Assembly (NCBI GenBank): GCA_023382055.1
Contig: JAMCQN010000083.1
Coordinates: 1 to 34,584, forward strand
Length of the DNA: 34,584 bases
Reading direction: 5' to 3'
From: Chloroflexota bacterium
Lineage (GTDB): Bacteria; Chloroflexota; Anaerolineae; J036; Brachytrichaceae
The notes beneath the pieces were generated by a model. That model did no database searches. It was not told where the DNA came from and saw only the letters and a program-made list of their open reading frames with translations. Below are positions 15,859 to 22,694 of the stretch, one piece after another (position 1 is the first letter of the stretch; each line of letters starts with the position of its first letter). A program made the position numbers and the translations under genes.

Positions 15859-16601
15859 TCACCCAACTCGTCATCACCGACCTCACACGAATGCAGCACG
15901 GGCACGTTTGTATCGCCGGGTATGATAAAAATCAGAACTGTATCAGGCTGGTTCAACCGCCGCCCGGTGTCAGCGAATTGTCGATTATCGACGGGCATCA
16001 GGCCACGGTCTTTCCCTTCGCAGTGGTGGAGGTCAATTTATTGCAGCACCGGCCCGATCCCCCTCATATTGAGGATCATCTGTATGATCCGCCCTCGTTG
16101 CGTTTTCTCAGGCGCGCACAGGAGGATCGAAAACAAACGATACTGGGCTGGTCGTTATTTCAGACTGTAACAGAACTGTTTGGGCAGCCGATACTCCATG
16201 ACCCCGGTTACTATATCCCGGCCGGAAGTGGTGTTCGCTCGCTGGGCACCATTATCCCGCACGCTATAAAACAGGTGGAGTACAAGGAAGGTTTTGAGGG
16301 CGCCTGGGATTATCGCATCATATTCAAGGATGGTGAAAGCTGGTATAACCTCAAGATCACAGACCTGACCTGGCACTATTACCGTGATCGCTTGCGAGCA
16401 ACCGGGCGCGAGCCGCAGGAAATCGCATCGGATTTAACGCAGATGCTGAAGCACCGGAGCGTGTTTTTGCGCATTGGTTTATCGCGCGGTTGGATAAAGT
16501 TTCCGGGCCGTTGCTTTTTACAGATCAACGGTATTCACACGCTGCCGGATTATCTGGCGGGCAGCAATTTCGTGGATCTGATGGGCGTGTCGCGAGGGTA
16601 G
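15855..16601 (+). CDS. Putative dual OB-fold protein linked to DUF488
   Basis: A 248-residue cytosolic protein without signal peptide or membrane segments. Its start MITQLVITDLTRMQHGHVCIAG and the RLVQPPPGVSE stretch resemble the dual-OB (DuOB-type) domain that I recall beside DUF488 genes; this is from memory and is the weakest family call in the operon. The second half has a WDYRIIFKDGESWYNLKITDLTWH block and ends with LRIGLSRGW and QINGIHTLPDYL, consistent with a second beta-rich domain. Start chosen at ATG 15855, which overlaps the preceding stop as ATGA. The glycosyltransferase begins 4 nt after its stop, so it may be in the same transcript. Likely role: nucleic-acid or nucleotide binding for the DUF488 pair (inference). 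Confidence 0.65.
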   Translation: MITQLVITDLTRMQHGHVCIAGYDKNQNCIRLVQPPPGVSELSIIDGHQATVFPFAVVEVNLLQHRPDPPHIEDHLYDPPSLRFLRRAQEDRKQTILGWSLFQTVTELFGQPILHDPGYYIPAGSGVRSLGTIIPHAIKQVEYKEGFEGAWDYRIIFKDGESWYNLKITDLTWHYYRDRLRATGREPQEIASDLTQMLKHRSVFLRIGLSRGWIKFPGRCFLQINGIHTLPDYLAGSNFVDLMGVSRG

Positions 16602-16605
16602 GCGC

Positions 16606-18489
16606 ATGATCCTGATTCACTCCACACACGAAGCGGGTTTCAAACTCGGCGGAATCGGCGCGGTGCTGGACGGGTTGCTCAGCGCGCCGAGTTACCTGGC
16701 TCAGGTAGAGCGCACGCTGCTGGTCGGCCCCATGAACACGCGCGACAAAGTCGAGATGGAGCGCCTGTTCTCGCCGCGCAACAAGCTGCAGGTGCGTTAT
16801 TTCGCCAGCGCCGACATGCTGGCCTGCCCTCCGGTGCTGGAAGCGCGGCTTCGCGATATCGAGACGCAGTGGAACGTGCATCTGCTTTACGGAACGCGCG
16901 CGTTCGGCGCCGCCGAGCACGAGATCATCCTGGTCGATCCCGGCGACATCGATCATGAGCGCTTCAACCAGTTCAAGTATTTCGTGTGGGAGCGATTCGG
17001 ACTGGACTGCATGCGCTACGAGCGCGACTACGAGTTCAACCTCTATATGGCGGCGGCGCAACCCGGATTCGAGGCGCTTCAGGCAGTAATAGAGATTAGA
17101 GATTGGAGATTAGAGATTGGAGATCGGTCTCCAACGAATAGTCAGCAATCTCTAATCACTAATCTCCAATCTCCAATATTGGTCTGCCACGAGTTCATGG
17201 GCCTGCCGCTGTGGTACGCGGCGGATCTGGCGCAGCGCGGGATTTACAAGAGCGCCTACGTGGCGCATGAGGCGCCGTCGGCGCGCGCGCTGGTCGAAAA
17301 CGACCCCGGCCACGACACGCGCTTCTACAACGCGCTGCGTTTCGCGCTCAAGAGCGCGCTGACGATGGATGAAGTATTCGGCGACCAGTCGGGTTTCTTC
17401 AAGCACGCCCTGGTGAAGACCGCGGCGCACTGCGATTACGCGCTGGCCGTCGGCGACCTGGTGGTGGACGAGTTGCGCTTCATCGACACACACTTCCGCG
17501 CCCGGAAGATCGACCTGGTGTACAACGGCGTGCCCAACCGGCAGGTTTTTCTGGAGGACGTGCGCAAGTCCGGGCGCAAACTTCGGGCGTATGCTCACAC
17601 GCTGGCCGGCTTTACACCCACCTTCGTGTTCTCGCATGTCACGCGGATGGTGGTCAGCAAAGGATTGTGGCGCGACCTGCGCGTCATGGAGGAACTCGAC
17701 CCGCTCCTCGCGGAACGCAACGAGAGCGCCGTGCTGTTCATGCTGTCGTCCGTCATCCCGCAGGGGCGCTCGGCGGCGGAAGCGCAGCGCATGTCGCGCG
17801 AGTACGGCTGGCCCGCCGACCACCGCGAAGGCTGGCCCGACCTGATCGCGCTGGAGGCGCCCCTGTGGCAGGCCATCGACGCCTTCAACAAGACTGCGCA
17901 CGCCTCGCGCATCGTGTTGATCAATCAGTTCGGCTTCAGCCGCGACCGCTGCGGCGATACCATGCCCGCCGACATGTCGTTCGACGACCTGCGCAGCGGA
18001 ACCGACCTGGAGTTCGGGCAGAGCATCTACGAACCGTTCGGTATCGCGCAGTTGGAGCCGCTGCCGTCCGGCGCGTTGTGTGTGGTGAGCGACGTGTGCG
18101 GCTGCCTGGGATTCGTGCGCCGCCAGTTGCGCCAGCTACCGCATTACGCCATGCCGGAGCAGGACGGGACACTGGCGGCGGACCTGGACGAGTTCAGTCA
18201 ACCCTTCCTGAATGTGCTTGTGGCCGACTACACCTCGATCACGGCTCCCGATATGCGTCCGCCCGCCGGGCCTGGCGCCGGTCTGCGCGCTGCGCTGGCC
18301 ATCGGGCAAGTCGAGCGCGATGTCATCGAACGCAAGGTAGCGCGCGCCACCGCGAGCGCGATTCTGCAGCGCCTGCCTCGCGACGACGAGCAGAAAGCGG
18401 CGCTGATCGAGAGCGGTTATCTGCTGGCGCAGCAGATGTCGTGGGAGGTCATCGCCCGCGAGCAGTTACTGCCGGCCATCACGCGGTAA
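16606..18489 (+). CDS. Glycogen-synthase-like GT-B glycosyltransferase with embedded repeat
   Basis: A 627-residue retaining GT-B glycosyltransferase resembling glycogen/starch synthases. The N-terminal KLGGIGAVL (13-21) corresponds to the K-x-G-G-L sugar-nucleotide loop. The E-x7-E motif is YEPFGIAQLEP (Glu476/Glu484), followed by SGALCVVSDVCGCLGF, the usual nucleotide-sugar end of the site. VAHEAPSARALVENDPGHD (~220-238) belongs to the N-terminal lobe. It probably elongates an alpha-glucan from ADP- or UDP-glucose. Residues ~162-191 are encoded by a palindromic repeat (17089-17178) inserted in frame before VCHEFMGLPLW. ATG 16606 is 4 nt after the preceding stop with little RBS. With the GH13 protein at 8099 it suggests glycogen metabolism. 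Confidence 0.8.
   Translation: MILIHSTHEAGFKLGGIGAVLDGLLSAPSYLAQVERTLLVGPMNTRDKVEMERLFSPRNKLQVRYFASADMLACPPVLEARLRDIETQWNVHLLYGTRAFGAAEHEIILVDPGDIDHERFNQFKYFVWERFGLDCMRYERDYEFNLYMAAAQPGFEALQAVIEIRDWRLEIGDRSPTNSQQSLITNLQSPILVCHEFMGLPLWYAADLAQRGIYKSAYVAHEAPSARALVENDPGHDTRFYNALRFALKSALTMDEVFGDQSGFFKHALVKTAAHCDYALAVGDLVVDELRFIDTHFRARKIDLVYNGVPNRQVFLEDVRKSGRKLRAYAHTLAGFTPTFVFSHVTRMVVSKGLWRDLRVMEELDPLLAERNESAVLFMLSSVIPQGRSAAEAQRMSREYGWPADHREGWPDLIALEAPLWQAIDAFNKTAHASRIVLINQFGFSRDRCGDTMPADMSFDDLRSGTDLEFGQSIYEPFGIAQLEPLPSGALCVVSDVCGCLGFVRRQLRQLPHYAMPEQDGTLAADLDEFSQPFLNVLVADYTSITAPDMRPPAGPGAGLRAALAIGQVERDVIERKVARATASAILQRLPRDDEQKAALIESGYLLAQQMSWEVIAREQLLPAITR
17089..17178. repeat. 90-bp palindromic repeat inserted in frame in the glycosyltransferase
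   Basis: The left half is built from AGAGATTGGAGATT-type words and the right half from the complementary AATCTCTAATC / AATCTCCAATCTCC words, around a GATCGGTCTCCAACG centre. The composition (A/G on one arm, T/C on the other) is unlike the surrounding high-GC codons. Exactly 30 codons are added and no stop is created. Such elements usually lie between genes. Confidence 0.85.
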
Positions 18490-18527
18490 GATACCTGAAA
18501 CACTAAGAGGGCTGTGAGCAATACCCT

Positions 18528-19070
18528 ATGCCATTTCTATTCCGACCACTGGCTATCCCTGAAGTGATCCTCGTAGAACCGCGCCGTTCGGGCGACGCGC
18601 GCGGTTTTTTCATGGAGACGTATAAACGCTCCGAGTTCGCTGTCAATGGCATTGCCGAAGATTTCGTGCAGGACAACTACTCGCGTTCGGCGTGCGGCGT
18701 GCTGCGCGGGCTGCATTACCAGAAGCAGCCGCTGGCGCAGGGCAAGCTGGTGATGGTGATGCAGGGCGCGGTGTTCGATGTCGCGGTCGATATCCGGCCG
18801 GTCTCGCCGACGTTTGCCCGCTGGGTGGGCGTGCGGCTATCGGCAGACGAGCCGCGCCTGCTGTACGTCCCGCCGGGATTTGCGCACGGTTTCTGCGTGC
18901 TGAGCGAAATGGCCGATTTCACCTACAAAGTCACCCGCGAGTACTCGCAGGCGCACGAACGCGGCATCGTTTGGAACGACCCCGACATCGCCGTCGAGTG
19001 GCCGGTGACTGAGCCGACGCTCTCCACGCGCGATCAGGCGCTTCCGGCGCTGCGACACGCGGATCTCTGA
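18528..19070 (+). CDS. rfbC: dTDP-4-dehydrorhamnose 3,5-epimerase
   Basis: RmlC/RfbC epimerises C3 and C5 of dTDP-4-keto-6-deoxyglucose on the way to dTDP-L-rhamnose, for surface polysaccharide. The 180-residue protein matches the family length (~180-190). Hallmarks are RGFFMETYKRSEF near the N-terminus, NYSRSACGVLRGLHYQ with the catalytic His (~64), the cupin core VMQGAVFDVAVDIR, PPGFAHGFCVLSE and the catalytic Tyr in FTYKVTREY (~132). Start ATG 18528; no clear RBS is close by (AAGAGGG ends 17 nt upstream). The partner genes rfbA, rfbB and rfbD are not in the window, so it stands alone. GT-C membrane enzymes elsewhere in the window could use its product (inference). Confidence 0.93.
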   Translation: MPFLFRPLAIPEVILVEPRRSGDARGFFMETYKRSEFAVNGIAEDFVQDNYSRSACGVLRGLHYQKQPLAQGKLVMVMQGAVFDVAVDIRPVSPTFARWVGVRLSADEPRLLYVPPGFAHGFCVLSEMADFTYKVTREYSQAHERGIVWNDPDIAVEWPVTEPTLSTRDQALPALRHADL

Positions 19071-19099
19071 CAGGCGCGCACGAAGCCGGATGGAACGCC

Positions 19100-19237
19100 A
19101 TGAATGTGCATAGAGCATCCGTAACGAATGTGCGGGTAAGCGATTACCGGTGCGCAGCCGATATCGACCGCCTGCTCGACCCGCACCAGTACACCGGACT
19201 TTCCGCCGTGTTCGTGGATCGCGTGCTGGACGATTAG
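19100..19237 (+). pseudogene. Orphan C-terminus resembling adenylosuccinate lyase
   Basis: From ATG 19100 a 45-codon frame ends with AADIDRLLDPHQYTGLSAVF and VDRVLDD before TAG 19235-19237. The L-D-P-x-x-Y-T-G-x-x-x-x-F-V-D-R-V-L pattern resembles the extreme C-terminus of adenylosuccinate lyase/fumarase-family proteins. The first 18 codons do not match anything I recognise. Best read as a leftover gene end between rfbC and the methyltransferase. Recognition is by eye only. Confidence 0.35.
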
Positions 19238-19251
19238 CGCCGTTAACCGCC

Positions 19252-19887
19252 ATGCAAACGCTGAAAGGAGCGCACAAGCGATTATTCGCCCGGTTCATGG
19301 CGGGCGCCTTGCTCGAAAACGATGAGCAGTCCATCACGGCACAGATCAGGCGGCGGTTGCTGGCGGATGTGCACGGCGACGTACTGGAGATCGGCGCTGG
19401 AAGCGGCGCGAATCTGGCCTGGCTGGCGGGGCGGCCTGACCTGCGCTGGGTGGGCGTCGAACCCAACCCGTATATGCACCCGTATCTGCGCGCCGAAGCG
19501 ACGCGCCTGGGCATGCCGGTCGATTTGCGCCTGGGCAGCGCCGAGCATCTCGACGCGCCCGATCACAGCGCCGACGCCGTCATCTGCACCCACGTGTTGT
19601 GCTCGGTGGCGGATCAGGCGGCGGTGTTGCGCGAAGCCCTGCGCGTATTGAAACCTGGTGGGCGTTTCGTGTTCGTCGAGCATGTGGCTGCCCCGCACGG
19701 CACAATGCTGCGGGTCTTGCAGAATGTCATCCGGCCGGCCTGGCAATTGGCGGGTGACGGCTGCCATCCCAACCGCGAAACGTGGCGGGCGCTGCAGGAT
19801 GCGGGCTTTGCGCGGCTTGAGCTGGAGCATTTCAACGTGCCAGCGCCGCTGGTCAGCCCGCACATCGCCGGCACAGGCTACAAATAG
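19252..19887 (+). CDS. Class I SAM-dependent methyltransferase
   Basis: A 211-residue class I methyltransferase, resembling the UbiE/METTL7-like group. Motif I is VLEIGAGSGANLAWL (~43-57), the acidic residue of motif II lies in WVGVEPNPYM (~66-75), motif IV region is DAVICTHVLCSV (~107-118), followed by LREALRVLKPGGRFVFVEHV, the usual post-IV strand. The C-terminal part (MLRVLQNVIRPAWQLAGDGC, NRETW) matches the METTL7-type end. The acceptor cannot be told; a small molecule or lipid is likely. Start at ATG 19252 (MQTLKGAHKRLFARF); the open frame extends upstream through the orphan gene end but without homology. A hairpin follows the stop at 19918-19950. Confidence 0.85.
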   Translation: MQTLKGAHKRLFARFMAGALLENDEQSITAQIRRRLLADVHGDVLEIGAGSGANLAWLAGRPDLRWVGVEPNPYMHPYLRAEATRLGMPVDLRLGSAEHLDAPDHSADAVICTHVLCSVADQAAVLREALRVLKPGGRFVFVEHVAAPHGTMLRVLQNVIRPAWQLAGDGCHPNRETWRALQDAGFARLELEHFNVPAPLVSPHIAGTGYK

Positions 19888-19917
19888 TAGCCCCTGCGAA
19901 GGCTGTCTTCCTGTTGC

Positions 19918-19950
19918 ACACCTCCGAGTTCTGCGAGAACTCGGAGGTGT
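19918..19950. terminator. Perfect 15-bp hairpin after the methyltransferase
   Basis: Arms ACACCTCCGAGTTCT and AGAACTCGGAGGTGT with a GCG loop, then TGATTT. Probably acts as a terminator, though the T run is short. It belongs to the same palindrome family as 12547-12579 (same stem length, same loop, different arm sequence). Confidence 0.7.
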
Positions 19951-19974
19951 TGATTTCAATACGCGTTTTGGCTA

Positions 19975-20002
19975 TAGACAATTATTAGAAATGGCTTAGA
20001 AT
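19975..20002 (+). promoter_or_regulatory. Candidate promoter for the second L,D-transpeptidase
   Basis: TAGACA (19975-19980) and TAGAAT (19997-20002) with a 16-bp spacer, about 95 bp before the ATG. Each box matches consensus in five of six positions. Confidence 0.45.
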
Positions 20003-20096
20003 ATGGGGCTAATGTGGCAGTCGCGTTGACAAACCGGCTGACCGCAGTAACTCTCTATTGCGAATCAGTAGACATTTTCAGAGCGGGGTGAAGATG

Positions 20097-21164
20097 ATGA
20101 ACAGTATGAGTCGGCGTGACGTTCTAAAGCTGGCAGGCGGGCTGGTGACCGCCGCCGCCGTGTTGCCTTTAAGCAATCTCTCGACGGCGCTGGGAACCGC
20201 TCAGTCAACCGGCCAGGCGATTGCAGGGTCAGTCTACCAGGCCGTCATGGTGAATCCGCCGCCCATGCCGCTGGGGCGCGTCGCCGAAATCAGCGCCGCC
20301 ATCCGCGCCGATGCCACATCAAAATCCCAACTGGTGCGCGTCGCGCGGCGCGATGAGGTGCTGAATCTGCTTCATCAGGTAACCGGTCAGGCCGTTATGG
20401 CTTACAACGATCAGTGGTTCCAGACTGACGAGGGCTATATCTATTCATCGGCGGTGCAGCCGGTGCAGAACGTCCTGAACGACCCGCTGCCGGATCTGGC
20501 CGCCGAGCACTTCTGGGGCGAGATCAGCGTGCCGTATACGGATTCTCGCGCCATCCCCGACCCGAACGGGCGCCGCAGCATGCGCCTGGAATACAGCACC
20601 GTCTACCGCGTCATCAAGGCGGTGCAGGATAAAACCGGCGTGTGGTGGTATCGCCTGCAGGAGGGCGTGTCGAACGGCCCCGGCCCGTACATTCTGGCCG
20701 CGCACATCCGCCGCATCGATCCGTCCGAACTGACGCCGCTGTCACCCGACGTGACCGACAAGAAGATCGAGGTCAACCTGAAACAGCAGAGCATCACAGC
20801 CTATGAAAACGGCGACCCCGTGCTCACGCACCTGATCTGCAGCGGCGCGGGCGGTTTCGGCACACCGCGCGGGAATCACAAGGTGTTGTTCAAGACGCCC
20901 ACCTCGCGCATGATCGGCGGCTCGGGCCGCAACTACTACGATCTGCCCGGCGTGCCGTTCCCCACGTTCATCACGTGGACGGGCGTAGCCATTCACGGCA
21001 CGTACTGGCACAACGACTACGGCCGCCCGCGCAGCCACGGCTGCATCAACGTGCCGTCGGACGTGGCGAAGTGGTTCTGGCGCTGGACGCTGCCCACCGC
21101 GCCCTACGACCCGCGCGTCTTCTACACGCGCAAGAATGCTGCTACCAACGTGCACGTGGTATAG
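20097..21164 (+). CDS. Tat-exported L,D-transpeptidase (YkuD domain)
   Basis: A second L,D-transpeptidase, 355 residues. The N-terminus has a twin-arginine motif SRRDVLKLAGG followed by a hydrophobic stretch and ALG cleavage region, so export should be by the Tat route, unlike the first copy. About 200 residues follow with SH3-like character. The YkuD domain begins at KIEVNLKQQSITAYENG and carries the classical catalytic motif IHGTYWHNDYGRPRSHGCIN, with Cys as nucleophile. Start chosen at ATG 20097 with GGTGA 5 nt upstream; ATG 20094 is equally in frame but too near the RBS. It is convergent with the aminotransferase; two inverted repeats lie between them. Cysteine in a Tat substrate suggests folding before export (inference). 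Confidence 0.9.
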   Translation: MNSMSRRDVLKLAGGLVTAAAVLPLSNLSTALGTAQSTGQAIAGSVYQAVMVNPPPMPLGRVAEISAAIRADATSKSQLVRVARRDEVLNLLHQVTGQAVMAYNDQWFQTDEGYIYSSAVQPVQNVLNDPLPDLAAEHFWGEISVPYTDSRAIPDPNGRRSMRLEYSTVYRVIKAVQDKTGVWWYRLQEGVSNGPGPYILAAHIRRIDPSELTPLSPDVTDKKIEVNLKQQSITAYENGDPVLTHLICSGAGGFGTPRGNHKVLFKTPTSRMIGGSGRNYYDLPGVPFPTFITWTGVAIHGTYWHNDYGRPRSHGCINVPSDVAKWFWRWTLPTAPYDPRVFYTRKNAATNVHVV

Positions 21165-21175
21165 AAGGATATCAA

Positions 21176-21243
21176 ACCACGGATGTCACGGATTACACAG
21201 ATGAGATTCTCCTCTGATCCGTGGCATCCGTGTAATCCGTGGT
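21176..21243. repeat. Imperfect palindrome of CACGGAT-type words
   Basis: The left arm starts ACCACGGATGTCACGGATTA and the right arm ends GTGTAATCCGTGGT. Each arm is a string of CACGGAT-like 7-mers, mutually complementary with a few mismatches. It lies 12 bp after the transpeptidase stop and resembles 6767-6856 in design but with a different word. Confidence 0.8.
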
Positions 21244-21247
21244 ATTT

Positions 21248-21304
21248 ACCCCTGCGAAGGGTAACCTGAAGGTCGCGGCGTGGGGCGTTACCCTTCGCAG
21301 GGGT
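21248..21304. repeat. Perfect 18-bp inverted repeat, 21-nt loop
   Basis: ACCCCTGCGAAGGGTAAC (21248-21265) is the exact complement of 21287-21304. It sits between convergent genes, so it may terminate both. The core CCCCTGCGAAGG recurs at 19891-19902 right after the methyltransferase stop. Confidence 0.85.
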
Positions 21305-21309
21305 TGGGT

Positions 21310-22452
21310 TTACAGTTTCCCCAGCGCCTCGGCCACGCGGCAGATCTCGTCCTCGCTGTTGTAGCAGTGCGGGGCCAGGCGGATCCCGCCGCCGCGGACG
21401 GCGTACTTCACGTTGATGGCCTTCAGCTTCTTCTCAATAGCCTCGTTGGCCCCTTCGCCGGGCGCGGTGAAGATCACGATGGCGGAGCGGTGCGCCGGGT
21501 CGCGGTTCACCAGCGGCTGGTAGCCGCGCTTGTCGAGTTCGTCCAGAAGCATGTCGGTCAGGTGCAGCGTCCAGGCGTCGATGTTCTCGATGCCCAGCGA
21601 CAGCAGGAATCGCAGGCTCGAGTTCAACCCCATGATGCCCAGCAGGTTTGGCACGCCCAACTCGAAGCGGCGCATGTCCGGCGCAGGGGTGAGGTTGTAG
21701 TTCAGGTAATCGCCGGCGTTGGCGACGCTGCCCGCGCCGGAGAACGGCGGATCCAGTTCCCCCAGGCGGCTTTTATCCACGTACAGGAAGCCCTGCCCGG
21801 CCGGGATCATCATCCACTTGTGGCCGCCGGACGCCAGCACGTCGATGTGCATGGCCTTGACATCCATCGGCGCGGCGCCCAGCGACTGGATGCCGTCCAC
21901 CACGAACCAGATGCCGCGTGACTTGCACCATTCGCCGATGGATTTGAGGTCGGTGCGAAAGCCGGTCGCGAACTCCACCGAGCTGACCGCCGCCACGCGC
22001 GTGTTTTCATCGACATAGCGCTCCAGCAGATCGACCGTCGTGCCGCCGCCGTCGTTGGGCATGATGCGCGTCTCGATGCCGCGCCGCCTGTGCAGGTTCA
22101 TGAACGGGTAGGCCACGGCGGGGTATTCCTGGTCGCACGAGAGCACGTTGTCGCCCGCCTTCAGCGGCAGGCTGTGCGCCGCCAGGTTGACGCCCTCGGC
22201 GGTGTTCTGCACGAAGGCGATCTCCTCAGGCTGCGCATGGATCAGCCGGGCGACGCTTTCGCGCGCATCGGTGAACAGGTCGTGGAAGACTTTCTCCATG
22301 CCGTGGAAATCGGCCAGCACGCCGGCGCCTTCCTCCACGGCGCGGCGCGTCACGGCCGGGATCGGGCTGATGCCGGCGTGGTTCAGGTAGATCGAATCAT
22401 TGACGATGGGGAACTGCTCGCGAACGGATTTCAGGTCATATTCTGGTTGCAT
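21310..22452 (-). CDS. Class V aminotransferase (SufS/isopenicillin-N-epimerase-like)
   Basis: A 380-residue fold-type I PLP enzyme of aminotransferase class V, the group of cysteine desulfurases, kynureninase-like and isopenicillin N epimerase-like proteins. Key features: YLNHAGISPIP near the N-terminus, NTAEGVNLAA for phosphate binding, VDGIQSLGA with the PLP-ring Asp, and ASGGHKWMM with the Schiff-base Lys (~225). The C-terminus has IRLAPHCYNSEDEI. The active-site Cys loop of SufS/IscS (R-x-G-x-x-C) is not evident, so a desulfurase role is uncertain; the substrate is unknown. Start at ATG 22452 rather than the TTG two codons upstream; TAAACT lies 7 nt upstream, so the mRNA may be leaderless. 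Confidence 0.87.
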   Translation of the reverse strand: MQPEYDLKSVREQFPIVNDSIYLNHAGISPIPAVTRRAVEEGAGVLADFHGMEKVFHDLFTDARESVARLIHAQPEEIAFVQNTAEGVNLAAHSLPLKAGDNVLSCDQEYPAVAYPFMNLHRRRGIETRIMPNDGGGTTVDLLERYVDENTRVAAVSSVEFATGFRTDLKSIGEWCKSRGIWFVVDGIQSLGAAPMDVKAMHIDVLASGGHKWMMIPAGQGFLYVDKSRLGELDPPFSGAGSVANAGDYLNYNLTPAPDMRRFELGVPNLLGIMGLNSSLRFLLSLGIENIDAWTLHLTDMLLDELDKRGYQPLVNRDPAHRSAIVIFTAPGEGANEAIEKKLKAINVKYAVRGGGIRLAPHCYNSEDEICRVAEALGKL

Positions 22453-22459
22453 GGTCAAT

Positions 22460-22465
22460 AGTTTA
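22460..22465 (-). promoter_or_regulatory. -10 box TAAACT in front of the aminotransferase ATG (leaderless)
   Basis: On the minus strand TAAACT (22465-22460) ends 7 nt before ATG 22452. Same box and spacing as in front of hpt. No Shine-Dalgarno. Confidence 0.45.
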
Positions 22466-22694
22466 AACCTAACCGGGGACGTCAGTCAGAATCAGGCCCC
22501 TCATAGGAAGCCCCTCACGGGCAGTAGTTGCCCGCGTGATAACCGAGCAGGCGCACATCCTCGATGCTGTTGTTTACGACGCGATGAGTCCTCGCGCGCG
22601 GTTAACGCATCGTAACGCATCAAGCAGTGTTATCGCATAATAAGTCTTCAATGCTCAGTGGACACATACGGCATCGACCATGAGATAAGCAATC

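Noticed and set aside
22515..22598. Short minus-strand frame ending VVNNSIEDVRLLGYHAGNYCP
   Set aside because: It looks like a gene end but I could not tie it to a family, and it has no start. Noted only as a possible remnant.
22560..22620. Hammerhead-ribozyme-like core (GATGAGTCC) upstream of the GT-C gene
   Set aside because: The conserved CTGATGAG and GAAA parts are not both present, and no three-stem fold could be drawn.
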